Positions 1 to 5,601 of a DNA stretch of 5,601 bases are shown here, one piece after another. The notes beneath the pieces were generated by a model, which ran no database searches, was not told the origin of the DNA, and saw only the letters and a list, made by a program, of their open reading frames with translations. The position numbers and the translations under genes are program-made. How positions within the stretch are numbered: the stretch's first letter is position 1; every line of letters starts with the position of its first letter. Origin of the DNA: Mycobacterium sp. (lineage in GTDB: Bacteria > Actinomycetota > Actinomycetes > Mycobacteriales > Mycobacteriaceae); NCBI GenBank assembly GCA_019246375.1, contig JAFAQO010000411.1, forward strand, positions 1 to 5,601. Direction: 5' to 3'.

Positions 1-637
1 CCGCACCCACCATGGAGAAGATCACGACCACGATCGCGGCGAAGACTGCCCCAACACCATTCGGGAAAAAGCCACCGTGCGAGCTCAGGTTGGCGAAATC
101 CCGGTGATGATGGGGCCACAGCCCCACGACGAATAGCGTGCCGACGCACATGAAGACCACAATCGTCGCGACTTTGATGCCGGCGAACCAGAATTCGAAC
201 TCGCCGTAGGACGCGACGGAAAACAGGTTGGTCGCCGTCATCGTCACCATCAAGATCAGCGCCAGCAGCCACAGCGGCGCATGGAACCAGTAGGTGATGA
301 CTCTTCCGCCGGCAACCGCCTCGAAGCCGACGACGATGACCCAGAAGTACCAGTACAGCCAACCCACCGAAAACCCCGCCCAACCGCCGAGCGCTTTTCG
401 GGCATAGTCGGCGAACGACCCGGTCGACGGATTCGCGGCGGCCATCTCCCCCAGCATCCGCATGACCAGGATGATCAGCGCCCCGCACAACGCATAGGTC
501 AAAAACGCGGCCGGGCCGGCCTTGCCGATGACGACACCCGACCCGACGAATAAGCCCGCTCCGATCACGCCGCCGATCGCGATCATGTTGAGCTGCCGCT
601 GCGAGAGCCCTTGATGCAGCCGTGCTGGGGCGCTCAT
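1..637 (-). CDS. gabP: Amino-acid/GABA permease, APC superfamily (N-terminal part; gene runs off the left edge)
   Basis: Inner-membrane secondary transporter that probably brings in GABA or another amino acid by cation symport. The 212 visible residues are the N-terminal half of a family that is usually about 430-480 residues long. After a short cytoplasmic lead (LHQGLSQRQLNMIAIGGVIG, residues 7-26), TM1 contains the family glycine motif GGVIGAGLFVGSG (22-34). TM2 lies around 43-62 and is followed by GEMAAANPSTGSFADYA (63-79), typical of the GabP/AnsP/ProY group. Further helices lie near 90-109, 121-139 and 152-174. GEFEFWFAGIKV (145-156) and the terminal FSMVGA (207-212) are also characteristic. 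The ATG at 637 is preceded by AGGAAG at 5 nt spacing. It lies 61 bp downstream of the tetR stop on the same strand. The family call is firm. The symbol rests on resemblance to mycobacterial GabP as I remember it, and the substrate is unproven. Confidence 0.85.
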   Translation of the reverse strand, partial: MSAPARLHQGLSQRQLNMIAIGGVIGAGLFVGSGVVIGKAGPAAFLTYALCGALIILVMRMLGEMAAANPSTGSFADYARKALGGWAGFSVGWLYWYFWVIVVGFEAVAGGRVITYWFHAPLWLLALILMVTMTATNLFSVASYGEFEFWFAGIKVATIVVFMCVGTLFVVGLWPHHHRDFANLSSHGGFFPNGVGAVFAAIVVVIFSMVGA

Positions 638-650
638 GCAGGCTTCCTGC
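638..650 (-). promoter_or_regulatory. Ribosome binding site of the permease gene, inside a small hairpin
   Basis: In the mRNA direction the 13 bases directly before the ATG read GCAGGAAGCCTGC. AGGAAG (648-643) is a good Shine-Dalgarno match at 5 nt spacing and supports the ATG at 637. The same bases form a perfect 5-bp GC-rich inverted repeat (GCAGG/CCTGC) around the triloop AAG, so the site could be partly hidden in a hairpin. The repeat is visible; any effect on translation is inference. Confidence 0.55.
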
Positions 651-666
651 GTCGCGGCATGACCGG

Positions 667-672
667 ACGCTA
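667..672 (-). promoter_or_regulatory. Possible -10 element in the tetR-permease gap
   Basis: Read on the minus strand, TAGCGT fits the actinobacterial TANNNT -10 pattern and lies 29 bp before the permease ATG. I see no convincing -35 box. A short perfect dyad, GCACTGTGC (683-691), lies just upstream and could bind a regulator. Both signals are weak, and read-through from tetR is an equally good explanation of permease expression. Confidence 0.2.
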
Positions 673-698
673 ACACCTGGCGGCACTGTGCGCCCGAT

Positions 699-1307
699 TC
701 ACACCGCTACGGCCCGCAGCACTGCGGGCAAGCTGGGCAGGAAGTGCTCGGTGGCGAAGGCACGGATGTCGTCGTCGGTGACCAACGGCTGGCGGCTCGG
801 CAGCAACAGCGCCATCGCCGCATAGCGCAAGGTGGTCTCGGCCAGGTCGTCGACGGCCTGTGCGCCAATCCGCTCGGCGAACCCGTCGGGGAAGATCAGC
901 CGCAGCGCGTCCGCCATGCGCTCGACCGCGGCGCCGTAGTGCTGGCGGCCCAATTCCAGCGCCAGCCCCGGTTCGTCGGCGATCATCCGGGTCAGTACCC
1001 GATGTTGACGGAACCGCATGATCGACAGGGTGAACGCCTCGACGTAGTAATTCGACTGCGGTCCAAGGTTTTTCAGCTCCGCTGCGATATCGGCGAACAG
1101 GACCGCGTTCTCCCGGTCGATGACGGCGGCGACCAGTTCGTCGCGGCCGGCGAACCGGCGGTAGATCGTGGTCCGGCTGACCCGAGCCCGCCTGGCCACG
1201 TCGTCGAGCGCTACCCGGCGAAAGCCGTGCCGCTCGAATTCGACGACGGCGGCGTCGAGGATGGCTTGGGTGGCGGCATCAGCCGCGGGCGTATCCGGCA
1301 CGGGCAT
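699..1307 (-). CDS. TetR/AcrR-family transcriptional regulator
   Basis: A 202-residue cytoplasmic DNA-binding regulator, of usual length for the family. The N-terminal HTH domain spans about residues 13-60: helix 1 is [20 protein letters not shown] (15-34), followed by [18 protein letters not shown] (35-52), the classic recognition helix-turn-helix ending in IYRRF, then AGRDELV. The rest (about 65-202) is the variable all-helical ligand-binding and dimerisation domain and gives no ligand clue. The frame is open further upstream to 1412, but that part would lie wholly inside the oxygenase gene, and the extra 35 residues (Cys/Arg-rich) do not look like a TetR N-terminus, so ATG 1307 is preferred. 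No clear Shine-Dalgarno precedes it. The start overlaps the 3' end of the oxygenase gene by 29 bp, which suggests translational coupling. It probably controls its own cluster, perhaps through the dyad at 2155-2180; this is inferred. Confidence 0.9.
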   Translation of the reverse strand: MPVPDTPAADAATQAILDAAVVEFERHGFRRVALDDVARRARVSRTTIYRRFAGRDELVAAVIDRENAVLFADIAAELKNLGPQSNYYVEAFTLSIMRFRQHRVLTRMIADEPGLALELGRQHYGAAVERMADALRLIFPDGFAERIGAQAVDDLAETTLRYAAMALLLPSRQPLVTDDDIRAFATEHFLPSLPAVLRAVAV

Positions 1308-2145
1308 ATCTGTTGTAGCGCAGTCGCATCGGTAGGTGGTCCCACAGCCAGTTGACCGGCCGCGAGCGCCACATCGCAGCGAATCGTTGATAACGACGCT
1401 CCTGCCGCTCACTCCACGGCAGCCCTAGCAGCCCACGCGCCTGCGGCGGCAGACCGCCGGTGGTGAGGAAGGCGGCGACGGGGTTGAACACCACCGACAC
1501 CACCCGCCACGCCAGCGGCGGCATTCCCTTGGGACAGGGAAAGCCTTTGGTGACATACCCGACGCCGTATTTGGCCGTCGGGTGGGCGACGACGACGCGC
1601 TCGAGCATGTCGTTCAAGTACCGCTGGAAGTCCGTGTAGTCGGCGGGCATCGGCCGCTCGCTGACGCCATAGCGCCGGTACCAGGTTTTCGATTCGAGGT
1701 AGATCTGCCGCCTCTCGTCGTCGGTGAGACGTTTGACGAAGGTGTCAGCGAAGTAGAGCACCTGTTCGACGAAGGTGGCGTGCGCCCAGTAATAGGTCTC
1801 GGGATCAAGCGCGTGGTAGCGAGCGGCTTTACCGCTCCCGGCGGGCATCTCGCCTTTGATCTCGTGGTGGAAGTCGCGCACCTGGTGGCCCGGGTGATCA
1901 TCGTCGGAACCGTAGACCGTCATGAAGATCGGTGGAAGCGAGCGCTTTACCCGTGCGGCGGTGTCGGAGAAGAACACCGAGTGTTCCAAGACGCCCTGGC
2001 CGAGTTCGGCCAGCATGTTCTGCAGCACCGCCGGTCGCGGGCCGACCAGGAACATCCGATTGTCGCCGAAATGGCGCCACACCAACGACTGAGGTCCCAG
2101 TGGGAGCGCGTCAGCATGGGGCGCGAGGTGGGAAAGCTCCGTCAC
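1279..2145 (-). CDS. MpaB-family (DUF2236) oxygenase-like protein
   Basis: A predicted cytoplasmic, mostly helical protein of the DUF2236 family, which includes the MpaB oxygenase and, more distantly, the haem b rubber oxygenase Lcp. From the GTG at 2145 it is 288 residues. Family landmarks, in order: [18 protein letters not shown] (16-33), [19 protein letters not shown] (41-59), TVYG (76-79), [10 protein letters not shown] (89-98), [20 protein letters not shown] (110-129), in which His122 of WAHAT is the likely haem-associated His, then [13 protein letters not shown]. The protein looks intact; its substrate is unknown. The open frame extends 12 codons to a TTG at 2181, but neither start has a good Shine-Dalgarno, and the extra stretch looks like regulatory DNA. 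GTG 2145 places the conserved LGP motif at a normal distance from the N-terminus. The 3' end overlaps tetR by 29 bp. Oxygenase-like DUF2236 genes beside a TetR gene are common in actinobacteria, and the regulator probably senses a substrate or related lipid-like molecule (inference). Confidence 0.82.
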   Translation of the reverse strand: MTELSHLAPHADALPLGPQSLVWRHFGDNRMFLVGPRPAVLQNMLAELGQGVLEHSVFFSDTAARVKRSLPPIFMTVYGSDDDHPGHQVRDFHHEIKGEMPAGSGKAARYHALDPETYYWAHATFVEQVLYFADTFVKRLTDDERRQIYLESKTWYRRYGVSERPMPADYTDFQRYLNDMLERVVVAHPTAKYGVGYVTKGFPCPKGMPPLAWRVVSVVFNPVAAFLTTGGLPPQARGLLGLPWSERQERRYQRFAAMWRSRPVNWLWDHLPMRLRYNRYARAGYARG

Positions 2146-2154
2146 GTGGAACAG

Positions 2155-2180
2155 TGTTACATATCTTGCACTTTGTACCA
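2155..2180. promoter_or_regulatory. Candidate TetR-type operator upstream of the MpaB-family gene
   Basis: An imperfect inverted repeat: TGTTACATA (2155-2163) faces TTTGTACCA (2172-2180) across 8 bp, with 7 of 9 positions complementary and a TACA/TGTA core. Its near edge lies 9 bp before the preferred GTG start of the oxygenase gene, where a repressor could block transcription. Size and placement suit a TetR dimer, and a tetR gene sits in the same cluster. The repeat is seen; binding is inference. Confidence 0.3.
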
Positions 2181-2316
2181 AGGCTCGGGTTCTTCCGTCC
2201 CGCCGAGTTCTCCAGGTTTCGTCGGGCGTCAGACGGGCGATCCTGCAAGTCGGTCATTCCGAAGGGGCGCGATGGCCACTCTTTGTCGCTTAGCCATTCA
2301 GTGAACGGTGAGGATC
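2181..2316. other. Rest of the divergent intergenic region, no gene seen
   Basis: Together with the candidate operator, this separates the minus-strand oxygenase cluster from the plus-strand PfpI gene and should hold promoters for both directions. I could not identify a convincing -35/-10 pair on either strand. A near-perfect 8-bp direct repeat, GTCGGGCG and GACGGGCG (2221-2228, 2232-2239), is visible. GGTGA at 2307-2311 is the likely ribosome binding element for the ATG at 2317. Short open frames crossing the region have no recognisable protein features. Confidence 0.4.
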
Positions 2317-3072
2317 ATGCCGAACAGACGACGACTCAAGGGGCGCAAGATTGCCGTGCTCGCGGCTGACGGCTTCGAGAAGGTGGAACTGATCGTCCCG
2401 CTTCGAGCCTTGAAGTTGGCCGGCGCGCAGGTAGACGTTGTATCGCTGCGCCATGGGCGCATACGCGGCGTGAACTTGCACATGCCGGCGAGCCGGGTAC
2501 GCGTGAACAAGACCGTCGGCGAAGCCGATCCCGCCGACTACGACGGCCTACTGCTGCCCGGCGGGTTCATCAATCCTGATCTGCTCCGACAGTCAGCCGA
2601 GGCACGTAACTTCGTATCCGCTTTCGTCGCAAGTGATAAACCCGTTGTCACGCTGTGCCATGGCCCGTGGGTGCTCGCGTCCGCAGGGCTGCTCAACGGA
2701 CGGACCCTGACATCCTGGCCTGGCATCAGGGACGACTTGGTGAACGCCGGTGCCACGTGGCTCGATCAGCAAGTCGTCCGGGACGGCAACCTGGTCACAA
2801 GTAGAGGACCGCAGGACATGACAGCCTTTGTCCCGGCAATGTTCGAGGCTTTCGCCAATACTGCCTCGGCGCAGAAGACGACGGCGCCAGACCACCAATC
2901 CGACCCGCAGCGCACCGCGCCCCCCGGTCTCGCCGTCGGTGCGATGCGCTGGTTGCCAAAGCCATCGACAGCCCCCGCTCTGGCCGGCATCGGGCTGGCG
3001 GCTGCGGGTTGGCTCAGCCCGCAGTCGGCGCTGCGGAAGGCGGTGTTGTCCGCGATAAGGCGGCGGTCGTAG
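2317..3072 (+). CDS. PfpI/DJ-1/YhbO-family protein with C-terminal extension
   Basis: A 251-residue member of the DJ-1/PfpI superfamily (class I glutamine amidotransferase-like fold), whose members have been described as intracellular proteases, deglycases or stress chaperones. The core fills residues 9-180: RKIAVLAADGFEKVEL (10-25) with the conserved acidic residue Glu21, YDGLLLPGG (75-83), then VVTLCHGPWVLASAGLLNGR (110-129) with nucleophile Cys114 and His115. TSWPGIRDDLVNAGATWLD (132-150) and SRGPQDM (162-168) are typical of PfpI/YhbO. PfpI itself ends close to where this core ends. Here about 70 more residues follow: a polar, Pro-rich linker (181-205), then a hydrophobic stretch around TAPALAGIGLAAAGWLSP and a basic tail ending IRRRS. 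ATG 2317 is preferred because GGTGA lies 5 nt upstream; an in-frame GTG at 2308 is the alternative. The gene uses ATA twice, plus AGA and AGG, codons that are rare in such genomes. It is monocistronic or leads the downstream genes after a 153-bp gap. The family is certain, the reaction is not. Confidence 0.9.
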   Translation: MPNRRRLKGRKIAVLAADGFEKVELIVPLRALKLAGAQVDVVSLRHGRIRGVNLHMPASRVRVNKTVGEADPADYDGLLLPGGFINPDLLRQSAEARNFVSAFVASDKPVVTLCHGPWVLASAGLLNGRTLTSWPGIRDDLVNAGATWLDQQVVRDGNLVTSRGPQDMTAFVPAMFEAFANTASAQKTTAPDHQSDPQRTAPPGLAVGAMRWLPKPSTAPALAGIGLAAAGWLSPQSALRKAVLSAIRRRS

Positions 3073-3099
3073 CGCCATCGCGCTCAAACCCGTTGCACT

Positions 3100-3140
3100 G
3101 TAAATCTTTACCCGACCACCCAACCTTTTTAAGCAGGTTG
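3100..3140. promoter_or_regulatory. Two small inverted repeats in the PfpI-esterase gap
   Basis: The 153-bp gap (3073-3225) contains a locally AT-rich patch with GTAAA-TC-TTTAC (3100-3111), a 5-bp dyad with 2-bp spacer, and CAACCT (3121-3126) facing AGGTTG (3135-3140) across 8 bases. The first resembles a short operator. The second could form a weak 6-bp hairpin, but with no T-run after it, so it is a poor intrinsic terminator. The patch may be the promoter/operator region of the esterase-acyltransferase pair. No clear -35/-10 pair could be fixed. Confidence 0.3.
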
Positions 3141-3225
3141 CCCTAGCGGCTTCAGGCGGCCGTTGAGTCGTCACAGTTGCGTCCTGAAACGGCGCGCCTT
3201 TGTGGGCCTCAGCGATCGTCGCGGC

Positions 3226-4083
3226 ATGATGCGGCTCATGCCTCAGCTGAGCCGCCGTGCCGCCCTGCGTCTCGGCACTGGTGCCCTCGCCGGAACTGCT
3301 GGCACGTGGGCGATGAGCACCCTGCTGGATCCGGCTGAAGCCGGAACTTCTCCGTCGCCGTTCGAGCCGCCGGCGGGCACCACGTCGCCGACCCGGCTTT
3401 CCGGCTCGTTCGTCTCCGCAGCGCGCGGCGGCGTGACAACCAACTGGGTGATCGCGCTGCCGCCTGGCCAGAATGCGGCGTTGCGCCCGGTGATCGCGCT
3501 GCACGATAGAGATGGCAATGCGAACACGGTGATCGACTTAGGAGTCGAGGACGGGCTCGCTCAGCTGGTGAAAGCGGGCCGGCCGCCGTTCGCCGTCGTC
3601 GGTGTCGACGGCGGCGATACCTACTGGCACCGCCGCACGTCCGGTCAGGACTCCGGAGCGATGGTGCTGACCGAGCTGCTGCCGATGCTGGCGACGAAGG
3701 GTTTGGACACGTCGCGGGTGGCCTTACTGGGGTGGTCAATGGGCGGCTACGGCGCGTTATTGCTGGGCGCCCGGCTGGGTCCGGCGCGGACGGCCGGCAT
3801 TTGCGCGGTCAGTCCGGCGTTGTGGACGTCGTATGTGGCCAGCGACCCGGGGGCGTTCGACAGCTACCAGGATTGGGTGCAACACAACGTGTGGGGCCTG
3901 CCCACGTTGGCGTCGATCCCGATCCGGGTGGACTGCGGCACCGGCGACCGCTTTTACCCGTCCGCTCGGCAATTCGTGACCCAGTTGCGGACACCGCCGT
4001 CCGGCGGGTTCTCGCCCGGCGGGCATGACGTATCGTTTTGGCGCCAGCAGCTACCCGCGGAGCTGGCCTGGCTGGCCTCCTGA
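3226..4083 (+). CDS. Tat-exported alpha/beta-hydrolase, putative esterase family
   Basis: A secreted or envelope-associated serine esterase of 285 residues, related to the esterase D/antigen 85-like group. The N-terminus carries a twin-arginine signal: LSRRAALRLG (8-17), a hydrophobic core rich in Ala/Gly (18-34), and a probable cleavage near AEAG (37-40). The mature part starts with a Pro/Ser-rich stretch. The catalytic set is complete: nucleophile Ser171 in GWSMGGYGA, Asp241 in CGTGDRFYP, and His267 in GGHDVSFW. VIALHDRDG near residues 88-96 is the strand and oxyanion region. ATG codons at 3226, 3229 and 3238 all keep the RR motif near the N-terminus and none has a strong Shine-Dalgarno. 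The frame is open to a TTG at 3163, which would add a basic lead before the signal and seems less likely. The stop lies 35 bp before the start of the acyltransferase gene, so the two are probably one operon. Likely substrates are acyl esters of envelope lipids or glycans (inference). Confidence 0.88.
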   Translation: MMRLMPQLSRRAALRLGTGALAGTAGTWAMSTLLDPAEAGTSPSPFEPPAGTTSPTRLSGSFVSAARGGVTTNWVIALPPGQNAALRPVIALHDRDGNANTVIDLGVEDGLAQLVKAGRPPFAVVGVDGGDTYWHRRTSGQDSGAMVLTELLPMLATKGLDTSRVALLGWSMGGYGALLLGARLGPARTAGICAVSPALWTSYVASDPGAFDSYQDWVQHNVWGLPTLASIPIRVDCGTGDRFYPSARQFVTQLRTPPSGGFSPGGHDVSFWRQQLPAELAWLAS

Positions 4084-4105
4084 ACGTTGAACCGGTACCG
4101 CCGGC

Positions 4106-4116
4106 GAAGGTGGTGA
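4106..4116 (+). promoter_or_regulatory. Extended Shine-Dalgarno of the acyltransferase gene, deciding a TTG start
   Basis: GAAGGTGGTGA matches 9 of 11 bases of the ideal AAAGGAGGTGA complement of the 16S rRNA tail. It ends 2 nt before the TTG at 4119, with its GGTGG core (4109-4113) 5 nt away. The GTG codons at 4110 and 4113 lie inside this element and so are unlikely starts. There is no in-frame ATG between the upstream stop (4026-4028) and the first conserved motif. Confidence 0.5.
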
Positions 4117-4118
4117 CA

Positions 4119-5601
4119 TTGCCGCAGACCGACACCGTTGGCCCTCGCCATCGGCTGGAGCAGGGGCGACGCGCGCCATCGGTGGGGTTTCGGCTCGACA
4201 TCGAAGGCTTGCGGGCGGTCGCGGTATTGGCCGTCGTTCTCTTTCATGCGGGCGTTCCCGGTGTCGGCGGCGGGTACATCGGCGTCAACGTCTTCTTCGT
4301 CATCTCCGGCTTCCTGATCACCGGTCTGCTCTGGCGCGAAGTCACGACCGCCGGCACCGTGCGGCTCGGCCGGTTCTATGGGGCACGGGCCCGCAGACTG
4401 CTGCCGGCCTCGGCGCTGGTCGGCGTCGTCACCGCGATCGGCGCGGCTGTTCTGCTGCCGCCGCTGCAAGCCGGAAGCGTCCTCGGCGACGGCATTGCCA
4501 GCGCGCTGTATGTCGGCAATTACCGCTTCGCTATCCATGGCACCGACTACTTGGCCGGTGACACCGCGCCGTCGCCGTTTCAGCACTACTGGTCGCTGGG
4601 GGTGGAAGAGCAGTTCTATCTGCTGTGGCCGGCGTTGATCATCGGGACGGCATGGCTGGTGCGTCGCAACAGTGTCAAGGCGCGGATGAACCCGTACCTG
4701 GTGGTGCTTGCGGCGGTTGCCATGGTGTCGTTCGCGTTGTCGGTGGCGTCGACCCACGCTTCTCCGCCGTGGGCGTTTTTCTCACTGTCGACCCGCGCCT
4801 GGGAATTGGCCGCGGGCGGTCTGGTGGCCCTGTCGGCCGGGCAATGGCGCCGGCTATCGGGGTTGCCGGCCGCGGTCGCGGGATGGGGCGGTCTGGCGCT
4901 GATCCTGCTGAGCTGCAACCAACTCGGCGAGAAGACGCCTTACCCTGGCACCGCCGCGCTGCTGCCGGTGCTGGGCGCGGCGCTGGTCATCGGCGCCGGG
5001 TGCGCCACCAGCGGCACCGGCCCCGGCCTGCTGCTGTCGCTGCCGGGGATGCGGGCGATCGGTCGGGTGTCCTACTCGTGGTACCTGTGGCACTGGCCGG
5101 TGCTGTTGCTGATGCCGCGGTTGCTGGGCCACTCCACCGGCCTGTCCGGCAGGTTGGCCGCAGTCATCGTCTCCGCCGGGCTCGCGGTGATCACATTGCA
5201 TCTCGTTGAAAACCCCGCACGATTCGCCACTCCCCTGCGGCAATCGGCGGGCCGTAGCCTCGCGCTCGGCGGTGCCGCCACCGCGGTCGCGGTTTGTGCG
5301 GGTCTGGTGCTGCTGATGCTGGTGCCCGTGCCGGTCGGGCGCGGAGTCGCCGCGGCGGCCCCGAAGATCACCGCGACGCCGCAGGCGTCGGCGAGCCACA
5401 CCGTCGACCCGTATGACGCGGTCGTCCAAAGCGGGTTTGCACAGGTGCAGGCGGCCGTCGCAGCCTCCGCCGACTTGAAAGCGGTCCCGTCCAACCTCGA
5501 CCCGCCGCTTGCCGAAGCGCCGGCCGACAAGCCGGTGGTGTTCGTCAACGGCTGCGTGCGGTCCTGGCTCGAGGTCGGGCAGGGCGAATGCGCGACCGGG
5601 G
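4119..5601 (+). CDS. Membrane O-acyltransferase, OafA/YrhL type (acyltransferase-3), C-terminus cut by window edge
   Basis: An integral membrane enzyme that moves acyl groups onto envelope glycans or glycolipids. The 494 visible residues have a cytoplasmic lead (1-26), then LDIEGLRAVAVLAVVLFHAG (26-45), holding the family's Arg-x10-His pair (Arg32, His43). GVNVFFVISGFLITGLL (55-71), RFYGARARRLLPA (85-97) and WSLGVEEQFYLLWP (158-171) are the other acyltransferase-3 signatures; SYSWYLWHWP (318-327) and VENP (363-366) mark the late helices. About ten or eleven membrane segments are visible, the last near 380-402. An Ala/Pro-rich extracytoplasmic linker follows, then FVNGC (475-479) and a second Cys491, resembling the lead-in to an SGNH hydrolase domain as in fused OafA proteins. 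Its GDS serine motif would lie past the edge. A full protein of about 650-730 residues is expected. The TTG start is chosen from the Shine-Dalgarno. It follows the esterase gene by 35 bp in the same direction. The acyl group and acceptor are unknown. Confidence 0.9.
   Translation, partial: MPQTDTVGPRHRLEQGRRAPSVGFRLDIEGLRAVAVLAVVLFHAGVPGVGGGYIGVNVFFVISGFLITGLLWREVTTAGTVRLGRFYGARARRLLPASALVGVVTAIGAAVLLPPLQAGSVLGDGIASALYVGNYRFAIHGTDYLAGDTAPSPFQHYWSLGVEEQFYLLWPALIIGTAWLVRRNSVKARMNPYLVVLAAVAMVSFALSVASTHASPPWAFFSLSTRAWELAAGGLVALSAGQWRRLSGLPAAVAGWGGLALILLSCNQLGEKTPYPGTAALLPVLGAALVIGAGCATSGTGPGLLLSLPGMRAIGRVSYSWYLWHWPVLLLMPRLLGHSTGLSGRLAAVIVSAGLAVITLHLVENPARFATPLRQSAGRSLALGGAATAVAVCAGLVLLMLVPVPVGRGVAAAAPKITATPQASASHTVDPYDAVVQSGFAQVQAAVAASADLKAVPSNLDPPLAEAPADKPVVFVNGCVRSWLEVGQGECATG

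Noticed and set aside
744..1355. Long plus-strand open frame opposite the tetR gene
   Set aside because: It mirrors the codon bias of the minus-strand regulator, whose HTH motif is unmistakable. The antisense translation has no recognisable domain and no good ribosome binding site.
2221..2239. Direct repeat GTCGGGCG/GACGGGCG as a transposon scar or attachment site
   Set aside because: It is too short and imperfect, with no transposase, integrase or tRNA gene nearby.
1582..2304. Plus-strand open frame of 240 codons opposite the oxygenase gene
   Set aside because: The minus-strand product carries the DUF2236 motifs. The antisense frame is explained by high GC at third positions and shows no family features.
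2166..3099. Shared 7-mer TTGCACT in two intergenic gaps (2166-2172 and 3093-3099), considered as a common regulator site
   Set aside because: A shared 7-mer between two gaps of 100-150 bp is expected by chance, and the flanking bases do not match.
3121..3140. CAACCT/AGGTTG hairpin as an intrinsic terminator for the PfpI gene
   Set aside because: The stem has only 6 bp, the T-run lies in the loop rather than after the stem, and the sequence that follows is GC-rich.
2593..3504. Minus-strand open frame of about 300 codons opposite the PfpI and esterase genes
   Set aside because: It crosses two real genes and the gap between them, and its product is Arg/Gly/Ala-rich low-complexity sequence typical of antisense reading in GC-rich DNA.
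3954..4757. Minus-strand open frame opposite the esterase end and acyltransferase start
   Set aside because: The product is rich in Arg, Gln, Asp and His with no domain, while the plus strand holds the conserved acyltransferase-3 motifs.

Overview
The window looks like a chromosomal segment of a high-GC actinobacterium, most likely a Mycobacterium or close relative. The support is indirect: strong G/C bias at third codon positions, GTG and TTG start codons, a GabP-type permease whose N-terminus resembles what I remember of mycobacterial GabP, an MpaB/DUF2236 protein next to a TetR regulator, and a Tat-exported esterase followed by an OafA-type acyltransferase. No rRNA, tRNA, insertion sequence, CRISPR array or phage gene is visible. 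The species cannot be fixed from sequence alone.

Left half (1-2145, minus strand). Reading in the direction of transcription, the order is an MpaB-family (DUF2236) haem oxygenase-like protein, a TetR-family regulator that overlaps its end by 29 bp, and, 61 bp further on, the N-terminal 212 residues of an amino-acid/GABA permease that runs off the left edge. The overlap argues that oxygenase and regulator share a transcript. The permease may be read through or have its own weak promoter.

Middle (2146-2316). This is a divergent intergenic region of about 170 bp. It carries an imperfect inverted repeat just upstream of the oxygenase start, a reasonable candidate operator for the TetR protein. 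Downstream, on the plus strand, is a PfpI/DJ-1/YhbO-family protein with an intact Cys-His nucleophile motif and an unusual extension of about 70 residues at its C-terminus.

Right half (3073-5601, plus strand). A 153-bp gap with two small dyads leads into a twin-arginine-exported alpha/beta-hydrolase esterase with a complete Ser-Asp-His triad. It is followed at a 35-bp gap by a large membrane O-acyltransferase (acyltransferase-3 family) that is cut by the right edge just as its periplasmic SGNH part should begin. An exported esterase and an envelope acyltransferase in one operon suggest joint tailoring (acylation and deacylation) of a cell-envelope glycan or lipid. That is inference; no substrate can be read from the sequence.

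I see no clearly new system. The points most worth a second look are the esterase-acyltransferase pair, the extended PfpI protein with its rare codons, the oxygenase-TetR pair with its candidate operator, and a hairpin that covers the ribosome binding site of the permease.
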